Source: Aplidium turbinatum (lineage: Eukaryota > Chordata > Ascidiacea > Aplousobranchia > Polyclinidae). From it: a stretch of 64,000 nucleotides of DNA. Position 1 is the first letter of the stretch, and every line of letters begins with the position of its first letter. A program made the position numbers and the translations under genes. Positions 13,241 to 24,917 of the stretch are shown here, one piece after another. Under the pieces are notes generated by a model. The model made no database searches, was not told where the DNA came from, and saw only the letters and a list, made by a program, of their open reading frames with translations. The stretch covers positions 40,140,498 to 40,204,497 of the forward strand of contig OU964921.1 of assembly GCA_918807975.1 (NCBI GenBank), read 5' to 3'.

Positions 13241-15969
13241 GGTTTCATGTTATCTGAATTTTCTCAACTAGCTACTCTCCAAGGCGTATATGATCAATCA
13301 GAGTTGACTCTGTCAAGGAAACAAGCAAAGATGGTCCTGTAACCGGTGGTGAAATCTTTCTAAAATGACTGAGATTTTTGATAAATTCTTATTTCTGTTC
13401 GAATTAACGTGTACTTTAGAAGGTCGTCGCTAATTAATTGGATACGCTACTGTATTACATTGTATTATAATCACTGAAATCATATTGAATTGATATTAAT
13501 AACAATACCGTCTATTAATTTTCAGTGCTTATCTAAGTACTGTAAATTAGTATACTTCGGTAGATGTTCATTGTGATGGCTTTTTTGCTTTGAACATTAA
13601 GTTTGTTTTAACAACATTGAATAAAGACTGCTTTGCTGGCTTGGAAAGCATTGTTTTCTTTGTTAATGGCTTCTCTTCAGTCATTGTTAATATTAGTCTT
13701 CCACATTTTCAACCTTTTGAATATTGTTGGAAACCGCACAAAGAGGAAGCTGGAAGCTGTGCATTGTTGGTTTTCCAGACCGTCCGTGAAATTAATGAAT
13801 GTAAATAGAGTTTTTATTATATCTTATTACGTTTCGAATGCTTGAGTTAACTGTATAATTTACTGTTTCGCGGCAGTCGAGTGTAGCAAGAATTCAACGA
13901 TAGACACGTGTTTCGCCCATGAGGCTAGGCAGGGGCTCTGTCCACTTTTAGAATTCGGGGCGGGGTGATTTTTAGACAGTAGGCTAAAATCGTCTTAGTC
14001 ATTCCAAACCACTTCAATAAGTGGGGGGGGGGGTGATCATCACCCCCCACCCCCCCCTTGGATACAGCCCATGAGGCTAGGCTCACCAGTACCGCACCAC
14101 TAGTTCTTCACCACTAGTTAATGGCTAATGTGGAGGCTACACCGGTATGGTTAGCGAAACACAATGCTCGCTGTTCTATAGGAAGTAGTCAGGTAGCGCT
14201 GACGCCAGGAAGATCGCTCCTTTTCAACAGTAAAATTTACTGTTAAATAAAATGTGTTAAATTTAATGTGTCAGCAGATTTCCAAGCTTTTTTCAGTACA
14301 GTAACGATTTTACTGTTTTTGACAATGAATATGGGTCTTTAAAACGAGTTTTATTTCTTCAAAATTAGAAAAAATTGTTACTTTTTGATGCGTCTTCAGC
14401 CGTAAACCTAAGTACGTAGGCCTACTGTAAGTACGCCCATGGCTGATTAGTGGGAGCCATGGAGCACCCTAATGATGTGTATATACATATTTCAAAATAC
14501 TTGGTGCTGGGCAGGTACTTAGACTTTTACTTCAGTTGTTGTTTTGAAATTGTCTTGCATTTAGTTTTGTTTCGAGCGCACAACCTTTTAACAAAATGTC
14601 AAAAATTCTACATAGGCTTGAACAAACTTTTTTAAGTTCGACTTTAATGACCTTTAATAAATTATCATTATACATTAAATTAATTTTATTTAATTCTTAT
14701 TATCTTTTCCAGCATAGCCTACTGTACATTGTACAGTAGGCTAATTGCAAAAATGAAAATCTCGCGTGACTCATTTATTTTTATTTCTTTACGGTTGGCG
14801 GGTAAGCTACAACGAACGGTGAAGTGGCACAACAAACTAAACAGAATATCTTTTCCTTTCAAAGACCCTACTTAAAATTTTGAAGTATGACGTATGAACG
14901 TATGAGTATGACGTAATATTGAAGTATGAGTATAACGTATGGGTTGCTTACGTTATCAACTAGTAGCAGCACAACCTTCAATGTATTTATTTATATTTCT
15001 ATATATTAATTGATGTATACGAGCTGTAGTGCCAAACCAAATAGAAAATAATCTGAATCTACTTCAATTTCAAAACGAAACAGAGCAAAAATTTTCGTTT
15101 AGAACTTATTTTGAAACAATGCAAAATCAAAACTGAAGAGTTTGCATTTGAACAAAAAAGTTACTTTAAAAACAATTTCCAACAGAAAAAGTCTCTGAGT
15201 AGAATTTTCTCCATCCTCAGCGAAGCATACACAATGACGTAACCTTACTCTCACGTTAACTTTATGAAACTCGTGATAGTATGTCATTCTCTTGTCACTA
15301 CGTTCCACGAAAATAGACGCCTTTCTACTGGGCACGTAATGTGTTGTTTTAATGTTTAGCATTTAATCACATGACTGGTTACCTGATGAAAAGTTGCTTT
15401 AACTAGCTTGATAACAAGAAAATATCAGCTGGCAAAGTCTAGTGTTTTATCAGTTGTAGGAGTGGTGAGCAGAAAATGAGAATAGATTGTTTATTAATTT
15501 GCTTTTGCGCTTCCGAGCATATGATTGTATTGCTTGCAGGAAGATTGGCGCACTGCAGGCCTGCGTTTGTATGAATAGCTCACACTTAATTGTTACAAGA
15601 ACATTACACAGGCTTGCATACTGCTTCAAATGTTGATTCGATTTTTTTGTATCGCTGCAGGCATGTACAGTATAATAGGCTATTAACTTATTGGTGGTGT
15701 CCCAAACCTTTAAACAAAGTGTCTCAGGTAACATGCTACTGACTTCAAATTGAAACAAAAAAGAAAAATTCTCTCGCAAACAAAGCGTATTTGAGACAAT
15801 AACACAATACAAGCACAGAAGAGAAAAGCATTTGGAGAAAGACGCAAATAATGCATAGCATAAAAAGATTAATCGCTGTATGCCTTGACTACTTACAGAT
15901 TACATTTTGTTAAATACTCTTTATAATATCTACTGCATTTCCCCTTTCCCGTACGTTGCAAAATTGACA
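13241..15969. other. Upstream of tetraspanin A; no further gene seen
   Basis: Holds the repeat at 13871-14195, a perfect short palindrome TAGCCTACTGTAC/GTACAGTAGGCTA at about 14716-14743 and short frames without motifs (15450-15812 minus is the longest). The promoter of tetraspanin A should lie just before 15970, but I see no clear TATA box. Confidence 0.5.
13871..14195 (+). repeat. Dispersed repeat with GCGAAACAC words
   Basis: Part A (GTGTAGCAAGAATT ... GACACGTGTTTCGCCC) recurs inverted at 53040-53100, in part at 52395-52420 and, diverged, at 38365-38440 and 9240-9295. Part B (ACACCGGTATGG(T/C)(T/A)AGCGAAACACAATG) recurs at 53143-53195. G-rich and C-rich runs at 14024-14058 form a hairpin around TGATCATCA. 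Confidence 0.55.
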
Positions 15970-18900
15970 ATGGAAAGTTGTGGACAACAGTGCTTGAAAT
16001 GGTTGATGTTTGCCTTCAATCTGCTATTCTTTGTAAGTACATTTTGTTAAATTCAGGAACCGTGGCTTTGCTTTTGTGTTTCATAGACTTATAGTGAAGC
16101 AGCTATGTACGTTATTGATTCCTTATTGTAATACTGTAGCTTATGCCACTTGCTTAGAAATAAGACGTTGACAGTTGTTACCGTGGCAATGTTTTTGCTG
16201 ATTTCGGTTGTCAGCACGTCAAATTGCTTCAGATTATTAGACTTTTTTCTCCTTATGTTAGTACTATAGCACTTACTGTTATCGCTGCAAAAGCATCAAC
16301 CACAAACATTATCTAGTGGGCTAAACTTGAAAAATATTAAACAGCTGCAGTTCTCTAGTTTAGAATTTTGCGATCTTCTAATAGAAGATTGACAATGACC
16401 AGCTAGACCGGCAAGAAGCCGCTTCAAGTTATAAATTACCTGAATACTGAAAAGTTTGGGTGTTCATCAGGACAATTATCGTTTCTAGCACTAGTTGCTA
16501 CGTTCATCTGATGAAATTGAAAGTAAAATTAACAACAAACAAGATGGTTTATTGCTTCACTGACGTTTCGCGCACCATGACAATGCGCATCCTCAGAGCG
16601 AATAACATACACATAACAATAACAATACAATAACAATATAACAACATAACAATATAACAATATAACGTCACACCACCCTCTTCAACACAAATTATCTATT
16701 CCCAAAACACTTTACAACCGCGCCAACAACTTGGTCACCTCTGCAAAGAACAAGAAAAACGAAAACAAACAAATTTATAACACTTTAAAACTTAATGGAT
16801 TTCCCAAGAAAATGGCAGAACGGCACACCCATTTCTCGACCAAACGTCAGGTCAAACAAAGCAACAGCAAAACTTATAACAGTTTCACCACCATTCCATA
16901 CATACAGGGAGTTTCTGAGTCGATAAGACGAGCATTGAATCGCGCCGGAGTTAAAGTCGCTATGAAACCATTTCGAACCATCGGCAATATTTTATCACTA
17001 CCGAAAGACCCCACCCCTTTTGACAATAAATGTGGTGTTGTTTATGAAATTCCTTGTAATGATCGTGACGCAGTTTATATTGGCCAAACTGAACGTAGTA
17101 TAAATTCCCGGGTCAAAGAACATCGCAGAGCTGTCAAAAATATGGAACATGAAAAGTCAGCCCTTTGTTCACATATGTTAGAAGAGGATCACAAAATTAA
17201 CTGGTCAGAAACAAAAATTTTGAAAAATGAAAGTAATTATTATCAACGCACCACCGCAGAAAGTTGCTTCATCAACATCACATCCAAACATTGCAATGTA
17301 CTCAACCGGAACGACGGAAACCTTTTACCAAAACCTTATAAATCACTATTGTCTCGACATGCAGGCTTCAAGCCTACTTAAACACAGTTAGAAAAGTCAT
17401 TGCAATCTAATTTTGTCTCGAATTTCTAGTGGTCTTCAGTGCTTCGAATTTATGTTTATTGTTGGAAGTTTTTACGTAATTTAACGTCGAAAGTAACCGC
17501 ACATCATTAGCCAATCTTTAAAAACATTGTGTTCTATTTCTCTTGCCTTCAATCGCACTTTTTCTGTTGGTCGTCACCGCTTCGAATTTTTATGTCTATT
17601 GTTGGAAGTTTTTACGTAATTTAACGAGGAAAGTAACCGCTCACACATTATTGGCCAATTTTTTAAAATATTGCGTGTTTTATTTTATTTTTTCTTGCCT
17701 TCAATCGCACTGCAGTATATAACCTGGTGAAATTTTATTTTGTATGTTATTCGCTCTGAGGATGCGCATTGTCATGGTGCGCGAAACGTCAGTGAAGCAA
17801 TAAACCATCTTGTTTGTTGTTAATTTTACTTTCAATTTCATCAGATGAACGTAGCAACTAGTGCTAGAAATTATAAATTACCTGTTGGAGATTTTCGCAT
17901 TTTTGTGGTTACGTTTGTGGGCTACCCGAAGAAAGGCTTCATGACATTCTTAAAAGTAGATACAAGTTATTCTTTTCCTCCAGCTATGGTACTATCTACC
18001 ACCTGTATCTCTACTATCACCTGTAGGCTAAAGATTAGGCCGACAATAATGTATACAAAGCTATTTTTATACTTCCAAGATATGCGGGGGTGTATTGTTG
18101 GGCTTGGGAATTTGGGTTTTAGTGGATGGGGCTTCCTTCATGAGCATCGTCGCTACCAACACAATTATCTTCAACGCTGTGTACATCATCATCGCGGTTG
18201 GAGCCGCTCTTGTTGTAATTTCGTTTTTGGGATGCTGTGGAGCTCTTAAGGAAAACAAGTGTCTACTTGGAACCGTAAGTACAGATTTACTCTTTTGAAA
18301 AGACACAACTTACTAGCAAACAAATTTTCCCGCAGAGTTATAGGTAGGTTCTGATGGACCTTCTGATGATCTCAATATGGGAGATAAAGCCTGTTACGGT
18401 ATTTTTTACGTATACTTTGTATTTTATGTAATATTTTCTATATTTGGTGTAATAAATTTACATTAATTTCTATTTAATAATATTCATAATATCATCATCA
18501 TATATTATTATAGCCAGACCCCGTCTTACCCCGACATCCGGCAGAAGGTTATCATAATATTGTATATTATACAATAACTATACATGGTACCATTATACGT
18601 ATTACAATAAAAGCCATAACAAACAAATATTATTTCATTTAGTTCTTTGGCATTGTTTTGATTATATTTGTCATCGAGATCGTCGGAGCTATCCTTGCTT
18701 TCGTCTATTATCCAGTCGTGCAAGATGCGGTGAAAGGAAGCATTGCAGGATACAATGGCACTGAGGCGGGTGACGAAGTCATTACATCTGGATGGGATAC
18801 GTTGCAAGCCCTTGTGAGTTATTCAAGTATAAGCCGAATTTGGACTATGTTCGCTTTAAACGAAGCGTACATGTAGTTTTGACATTGTGGCCCAACTCCT

Positions 18901-20454
18901 GATAGAGCGCATTAGACGATCACAAAATGAGAAAATGTAAGCAAGGTTTAATTCTGAAAGTTTTTACTTCCCGGCTGAGAAAGAAGCTTTCTCTATTAGG
19001 TTTTGGCAGTATTTCATACTTGTGGAGGCTTTCAACCATTGACGCAGGCCCGGTCACCGAGACTGACAGAGCGAAGTTTCTGCTGGGTATTACAAGTGTT
19101 TTTGTCTATGCTGTAGGCCTACAGTATTTCATGTACGAGGCGCCGCTGAATGGAGAGCTGTAGGCTACTGGAAGTGAATTACTCAAGCGCACCCTGAAAG
19201 TTCTGTATAGAATATTTATTTGGAGATCATGATGAATGCACTGAGAGTATGTTTACTGTAAGTTTATCAAAATAAACCAAAGCTGTGAGAATAGCGTTGG
19301 CACAACAGATCAATGAACATGTGCATTCATACCTTAAACGTTTGTTTAGCCTATCAATCTACCACAGTAACAAAAAGAAAATTTATGAACTATTTTTTTA
19401 ACTTTAGTTCCAGTGTTGTGGATTCAACGATTCAAGCAACTGGGTTGATCTATCTACTCGTTTTCCTACTCCCAGCGGTGCCGAAGTGCCTCTGTCGTGC
19501 TGTACTCGAGATATCGTCAGCCTGAATGGACAAATCGTCAATGAAGCCGCTTGTGAAAGCAGGCAACCTGGATCTTTTTACAGCAGTGGATGTGAGACAA
19601 AGATTCGAAATTACTACTGGTCAGTTGGGGGAGCTGGAATTGGCATTCTGTTTGTCGAAGTAAGTTGCGAATTGCACAGCTTTGTATAGCATAGCCTATG
19701 TAACATGTCTACACCTACAGGCTACAATCCTACATAGGCTAAGCCTTTGAATAATAAGTTAGGTGAGTTTAAAACAGAAATATTTTGAAAATGTGGTATT
19801 TCGAAACCAGGTTTTGTTTAACGCAAATTTTTTTTTGTCTTTGTTTTGTTTTAACATCCAAACAGTTTCGCTTCAAAGCGAAAACTAATGGTCGTCTCAA
19901 AATACGTAATAGCACTGGAGAACGCAAACCGTGCAGGTAGCCTTGCAACAGGTTCTTAAAATGTTTTTTTATTGTCAAGGCTTAACCAAACAAAATATTC
20001 TTATTCCCACAGCGACGTTTTGTACATTTCACTTAGTAGGAGGAATTGATCTGGAAACCTGCAAAAGTTACTTTGGTGATAGTGTGTGTATAAAGATTCG
20101 TTTTATAGGTTAACCTCGTCCAATCAGTTTCATGTTTGTCTCTTTAAACCTACAGTAGTTGCAAGGTTTTGTTCTTGCTCTTTGCGTACCAGTGAACAAA
20201 AGCAGTTGACAAAAGGCATATTTAGTCTGAACAAACATGGTATCTGGAAAACTACTAAGTTTTTTATTACGCCATGTGGGCGCAGTGCTTTTATTGCGGT
20301 CGAGTACATTTCGTCACTTTTTCAAGTGGTGACCAAACGATTACAAAATTCCTTTTCATTAACAATACAAAAATTTCATTTTATTTTCCAGTTGTTAGCC
20401 ATGATATTTGCTTGCTGCCTCTACCGAGCCGTTGGAAAAGATGAATATGCGTAA
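15970..20454 (+). CDS. Tetraspanin A (five exons, 247 aa)
   Basis: Four-pass membrane scaffold protein, the first of two tandem tetraspanins. Exons 15970-16032, 18080-18274, 18643-18813, 19408-19659 and 20392-20454 all meet GT/AG introns and all junctions are phase 0; they give 21+65+57+84+20 codons and a TAA stop. TM1 spans about residues 12-35 (exons 1-2), TM2 about 53-75, TM3 about 87-110 and TM4 about 213-238. The large loop has the CCG motif at 146-148, a CC pair at 174-175, Cys192 and a GC at 204-205, which is the six-cysteine pattern of the family. N-glycosylation sequons lie at Asn124 and Asn150. The N terminus (MESCGQQCLKWLMFAFNLLF) is typical, with likely palmitoylated cysteines. 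The start is the first ATG before the K-W-L-M-F motif. Intron 1 holds a Penelope-like element and intron 3 a SINE. A possible AATAAA lies at 20793-20798. Family is certain; the subtype is not resolved. Confidence 0.95.
16554..16603 (-). ncRNA. Minimal hammerhead ribozyme (left inverted repeat of Penelope-like element)
   Basis: Exact inverted counterpart of the motif at 17749-17797, in the left 129-bp repeat. Read on the minus strand it has CTGAGGA, the GCGCA/TGCGC stem II, GAAAC and the same helix I. Its strand opposes both the host gene and the element's endonuclease frame. Confidence 0.78.
16731..17381 (+). CDS. GIY-YIG endonuclease domain of a Penelope-like element
   Basis: 216-codon open frame ending in TAA. 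Residues about 101-131 read CGVVYEIPC, then VYIGQT, an Arg near 127 and EH at 130-131. This is the GIY-YIG fold with the Cys-containing GVVYxIPC start that is characteristic of Penelope-like retroelements. In those elements this domain follows the reverse transcriptase and nicks target DNA. The N-terminal 100 residues are basic and resemble the linker found before this domain. The reverse transcriptase is absent, so this is the tail of a truncated copy. The ATG used is only the first in the open frame; the true protein would have been much longer. Confidence 0.88.
   Translation: MVTSAKNKKNENKQIYNTLKLNGFPKKMAERHTHFSTKRQVKQSNSKTYNSFTTIPYIQGVSESIRRALNRAGVKVAMKPFRTIGNILSLPKDPTPFDNKCGVVYEIPCNDRDAVYIGQTERSINSRVKEHRRAVKNMEHEKSALCSHMLEEDHKINWSETKILKNESNYYQRTTAESCFINITSKHCNVLNRNDGNLLPKPYKSLLSRHAGFKPT
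17749..17797 (+). ncRNA. Minimal hammerhead ribozyme (right repeat of Penelope-like element)
   Basis: Conserved core read on the plus strand: CTGAGGA at 17756-17762, a stem-loop II with GCGCA/TGCGC arms, GAAA at 17783-17786, a stem III of a single CG step with no loop, then TC and helix I. Helix I pairs TTCGCT upstream of the core with AGTGAA after it, with one G-U. Hammerheads with such a tiny stem III are described for Penelope-like elements and are thought to work best as dimers. All core bases are present. Confidence 0.82.
18958..19205 (-). mobile_element. SINE family 1 copy in tetraspanin A intron 3
   Basis: Shares TTGACGCAGGCCCGGTCACC, GACTGACAGAG and GCCGCTGAATGGAGAGCTG with other copies; the tRNA head is truncated after TCAAGCGCACCC. 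Confidence 0.68.
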
Positions 20455-21040
20455 AAGACGAATAGCTGTACCCACAAAATAGTGATGACTTTGAGTGCTT
20501 TTTGAAAAACGTTTTTAGTTTGAAACTCTAATGGTGGAATCTTTGCTGTTCTAGTGTGTTACACACCTTCAGTTATGACGATTCCCGTCCACATTTAAAA
20601 GATTATTATCTGCTTCGATAAACGCTGGTCTAATACTTTTTTTTCTTCTTTAATTGCTGTAAATTTGACATATGTTTATTACTAAAGGTAACACGCAGTC
20701 TGCTGGTGCGATGCCGAAAAGTTTAGACATGAGGGTAACTACAAAAACAACAAATACGAAAAAAAACAATTATACGTTCTTGGTAAGCTAAAAATAAAAA
20801 CTGAATCTCCAGAGTTGTGCTGCATGTGGAAAAGGCAATATAGCGCTTACTGTGTGTTATCACAATGAGCACACAGTGAAATGATTGTTGTTTTAAGATT
20901 TGCAAATACTTTGAGTCAAGTGTGCGGTATTGCAACCCAACTGTTGCCAACTAGTTAAAACTAGCAATATTTGGTCCCAAACGCCCAGATACACCATTGA
21001 ATCTTACTATAAAGAAAAAAGTGCTGCAATGAAGACAGCA

Positions 21041-21290
21041 TCTTTATACTATCTCTGAGAAAGCTTCCTTGAGAGTTTAACCATGCCAGTTTTGCATACG
21101 TAGAGGCTTTAAACCAGTGACGCAGGCGCGGTCATCGAGGTTGACAGAGTGAAATTTCCATTTCCGATTGTTGTTGAAGTGTTTTTTGTCTACGAATTAT
21201 TCTATCCACCACAGGTTCCACTGAATGGAGAGCTGTCCTTGAAATGCGTTGCTTAAGTACACACTCGGAGAGTCGAACCATCTTCTTGTG
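21041..21290 (-). mobile_element. SINE family 1 copy
   Basis: Minus-oriented copy downstream of tetraspanin A: CTCTGAGAAAGCTTCC, TAGAGGCTTTAAACCAGTG, TGACGCAGGC, CACTGAATGGAGAGCTGTCC and ACTCGGAGAGTCGAACCAT. Confidence 0.7.
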
Positions 21291-22065
21291 TAACGAAAAC
21301 TTACTTTGCCTCATGCATTTTTACTATTGCATTTTTCACAATTTTGATTACGGTACAGTTATTACATATGAAAGCGTTTGATGTTTAGTTTCATAGTTCG
21401 CAAAAAGTACAACATAGGCTTTACAGTACATACAGTGTACATAAGTTTCCATTATGATGATCTTTTCTTTTGGTTTTGGTATTATTGCTACCCATTTGGT
21501 TCTATAAATTGTTTTGAAAAGCTCTGTCTTCAGAAATAATCATAGTGTAACGAGAAGTCTACCTTTATCAATATAGTATAGGTTTAAGTCTTTTATTTAA
21601 TTTCATTTTAAAAATTGCCAGTTTCTCTTCATGGACGCGTCTGATGCAACATGTTTCTAGTTCAGTCATTTTAGATAAAAATATAAAAACAAGATAATTT
21701 GGTTATGGTTATTCAGCTTGTGATATGTAAAATGTGCTTAAACTTAAGAAGGAAATGAAGTATGATGCAAATTATTTTTGATTCGACAATGGTTGATGAG
21801 AAAGTGTATTGTATTTTTACTCCAATGAAAATAATTTCGCTGTTGTGCTGGATTTTGATTTGAAAATGTATTTCACAAAATGAGAATCCGTTCCTTGCAC
21901 AGTCTGATTTCATTTAGAGATTCTTCATCTATAAAAGGGCGTTCATGTTCAGTTCTGGTTTTATTGCAGTCAAATATCACAGCATTTGATTTCCGAGGTT
22001 TAATGACATTTTTTTTTTTTTTTTCATTTGATACTTTGTAACTTTATGCCTGCTACAATGTTGAT

Positions 22066-22696
22066 ATAGGGGAGAGAGGGGTTAGTTGGAAGGCGGGGTT
22101 AGTTAAAAAATGATCATTTTTTAACTCTCGATAACTTTTTTAAATATTTACTGCCAACATGTGAAGTAGTTTATAAAAACACATAATCCATGTTAGTTTC
22201 GATTTGTTGAGTCAAGGTATACCTGTTTGGCTGACAATTTTGTATTTTCTTACTTTCGAAGTAAATTTTTTGGCGTATTGAAAAACATCTTATGTGTCGA
22301 TATCGTTAAAGATAGGCAGAAGTTTTTTGGTGTGTGTCAGCTGTAGGTGTTCTACAACACTAAGAAATAAACAAATTTTAGTCGAATGCACCATGCTTGA
22401 AAATTTTAGGAAAATAGTTTGTCATGTGCTAATGTGCAAATGTCATGGAAAAAATAGTATCCAGTTCATTAGTTGGCATTAAACTGACGTTTTTCAACTA
22501 ACCCCAGAGTCGATTGTATGTTTGTTTATTTTAAATTTTCATTAAAAGCTGAATTGACTCAATACTTATTTTTGGTTGTATGATGGAGGACACCATAGAT
22601 GATAATTTAAGCCGCTTTAAGTTGTCAAGTAATGCACCAATTGTTTTAAATTTCACTTAAAAAAAAAACTTTCCGACTAACCCGACTCTCCCCTAT
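22066..22696. mobile_element. MITE with ATAGGGGAGAG ends
   Basis: Inverted ends ATAGGGGAGAGAGGGGTTAG and CTAACCCGACTCTCCCCTAT. Flanks GTTGAT and GTTTGAT hint at a worn duplication. 631 bp; further GTTAGTT and AACTAACCCC units inside. No coding. Confidence 0.72.
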
Positions 22697-22783
22697 GTTT
22701 GATTACAGTACATTGATTCTTAATTAAGCTTTCAAACATGTGAAGTTTGTTTTTGTAAGGGTTGATATACGTTTGTCAGAATG

Positions 22784-22849
22784 TCTGATACACCCATATT
22801 TTTGCAACAACACCTGTAGGTGTTGTTGCAAAAATATGGGTGTATCAGA
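22784..22849. repeat. Perfect 32-bp inverted repeat with 2-nt centre
   Basis: Left arm 22784-22815 and right arm 22818-22849 are exact inverses, with GT between them. The right inner sequence CACAACAACACCT recurs just after. Could extrude as a cruciform or give a hairpin RNA. Confidence 0.85.
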
Positions 22850-24404
22850 ACACAACAACACCTTTTTACAGTACATTGATCCTGTTCATTAAGAGGCTAC
22901 GATGATTGGAAATTTTGTTAGCTTTTGTCTGCATATAATAAACTACGACAAGGAAAAAATAGAACGGTCCTATGTACTTTTTCATATGCGACAGACGTAT
23001 TAAAGTTAATATTTTGTTGCTTAATTAAATTTGTTTGTAGAAAATGATAATTGTTTCATTCTGTTGTCTGACAAGTGGAAATGCTCGTAAACACAATTTT
23101 TTTTGTCTGAAATTGTATATATATTTTCTCAGATCACGACAAATGTAGACTACACTTACCTTGATAAACCAAAATCTGATGGTGTACAGTAAAATAAATA
23201 CACTTATGACGTATGTCCTTGTGGAAAACATTCTTTCAATGCCACAGTTAATTAGATTAAAGAAATCACTGACAGGGAGCGCAGTTTATTTCATCTTGTT
23301 TACGAGAAATAATAAAAAGTATTGCCAGTTGTTCTATAAAGTTTCACCTGAGATATTATGTTTGCTCGTGTATCTCTTGAATAGATCAATGCTACCTTTA
23401 AAACACCAGCAATAGAAAGATAACAAAAATAAAAAAAACTATTAGATGTAGAAAAAATTCAAGCTAAGCAGATTGATTCTGGACATGTAAAATTTGATCA
23501 AAACTCTGTTACGCTAATGAGCCTACCGCCTTTGACAGGAGTGTTTAGGAATGCCGCGGCATTGGTTGGACAGAAAAGCCTTGGAAGTCTGAAAACGTGC
23601 ATAGATACTTGTTTGGGTGCTGAGGTAACCAACATTCGTTGCAATCACGAGCCCAAAACATTTATTAACCCTTTACAGGCGGCGAAGACTATCTCTCGTT
23701 ATTTGTTCGTGATTTTTTTGTATATTGTAGTTTTTAGTCTAACTAAGAAGATTTTATGAAAAAAATTTAAAAATTTTATTTCTTTGTTTGTTTTTTATTA
23801 TGTTCCCAAAATGGGAACGTTGGCATGTAAAGGTACCAAAAAATATCGTATCGTGTTTTGTATTTGAATATGACGTAAACTTGGGTAGCCTACTTTATTC
23901 GATACAATAGCATTGAAAAAGACAGTAAACCAAAGTACACACATTTAAGAGATCCACAAACAACAAATGTACTTTCTACCACTGTACTTTCTACCATGTA
24001 GCGTACTTTCTACAACTACCCTGTCACTAACTTTATTTGTGGTGGTATGGGACACTGCATAACTTATGCGTCGGTTTTCGCATTTTGTGCATTGCAAACT
24101 TGTATTTTTTATGTTCACTACACATCTTCCTTGTTACGATGATACAAGAAAATGATTCAACGAGTCGAATCGCGCGGTTACAGACGGATGTGCAGTAGGT
24201 TCCCCAAGTCGACGCTTAGGTTTCTCCACTTCCACCAATGACCGAGCAATCTCGCACCTGAACTAAAGGTTGTCTTCAGAACATTGATTTACGTGATTAT
24301 AAAAACAGAAGGCAGCTACAATTGAAAGGTCGATAATATGGGCGAAAAGATTCCATCACCATTTTTTCGTTCGAAGTCGTGGCTGGTAAGAAGAAAGCAA
24401 CTTG

Positions 24405-24718
24405 TCACATTTTGTTTGTTTGTTTATCTTTATCCTGCATTGCGGGAAAGCGGACTTGAGCGCTATGCATCGGTGTACACCTTCCGACGTACACCTGACC
24501 CACGCTGCAGCCGACGACAATGTCTGTTTACGGTTGTCTACTCTGCTTATGACTTAAATTTGGAACTACCCATTACTCGAAATCGATCACTGGATAGAGG
24601 CAATTATCGTAAAGTTTCTTGCCCAGAGAAACAACAGCAGGTGCGGGTGGCTGGAGTCGAACACGCAGGCTCTCGACTGTGAGCCCAACGCGCTAACCAC
24701 TCGGCCACTTCTGCCGAC
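24405..24718 (-). mobile_element. tRNA-headed SINE (family 2) inside piggyBac
   Basis: Read on the minus strand: a tRNA-like head with an A box (GTGGCCGAGTGGTTAGCGC) and a B box (TGTTCGACTCC), a body containing GGGCAAGAAACTTTACG that resembles the conserved central domain of several animal SINEs, and an (ACAA)n tail at 24409-24425. The anticodon arm does not fold as a working tRNA. Imperfect flanking copies of AACTTCACAT suggest the target duplication. Confidence 0.75.
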
Positions 24719-24917
24719 AACTTCACATACATTTTTCTTATACATTTTTCTTACACATTTTTCTTATAGGCTTGAAAAGGGCTATATGACTAGCCGAAAA
24801 CGTTCGCTTGTTGTTTTTTGTTTTTATAATGTTAAATGTAGTGTTGTTGCTTAGTTATGTCTGTTTATGGTTTAAAAGAGTTACCTCTCTACCCAAATTG
24901 TATAACTTCACATACAT
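24719..24917 (+). mobile_element. Short Penelope-type insertion with decayed hammerhead
   Basis: A 171-bp insert (24733-24903) between perfect 14-bp copies of AACTTCACATACAT (24719-24732 and 24904-24917). It holds TTGAAAAG, a perfect GGCTA/TAGCC stem-loop and CCGAAAACG at about 24772-24802, which is the hammerhead core with changes in the first box. The target duplication is as long as that of the Penelope-like element at 16.4 kb. I read it as a solo terminal-repeat fragment. Confidence 0.6.

Larger units (their letters stand above)
16429..17884 (+). mobile_element. Penelope-like retroelement, 5'-truncated, in tetraspanin A intron 1
   Basis: The element occupies 16443-17870 and is flanked by a 14-bp target duplication, TTATAAATTACCTG, at 16429-16442 and 17871-17884. 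Its ends are inverted copies of one 129-bp repeat (16482-16610 and 17742-17870). Each repeat carries a minimal hammerhead motif and an AATAAA. The only coding part left is the C-terminal GIY-YIG endonuclease at 16731-17381; no reverse transcriptase is visible. Between the left repeat and the ORF is an ATAACA-rich simple repeat. Inverted flanking repeats, a 5' truncation and a variable-length target duplication are all known of Penelope-like elements. It sits in the sense direction of the host gene but inside an intron, so it need not disturb the protein. Confidence 0.9.
20455..23432. other. Between tetraspanin A and the piggyBac; repeats only
   Basis: Contains the presumed 3' UTR of tetraspanin A, a SINE (21041-21290), a MITE (22066-22696) and a perfect hairpin (22784-22849). 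Confidence 0.55.

Noticed and set aside
16620-16680. CRISPR-like short repeats (ATAACAAT units)
   Set aside because: An irregular simple repeat without spacers, in a eukaryotic retroelement.
18095-18298. Stand-alone 67-codon ORF
   Set aside because: It is exon 2 of tetraspanin A read into the intron; the real exon ends at 18274.
24640-24718. tRNA-Ser gene on the minus strand
   Set aside because: The anticodon arm does not fold properly, and the sequence continues into a SINE body and ACAA tail.
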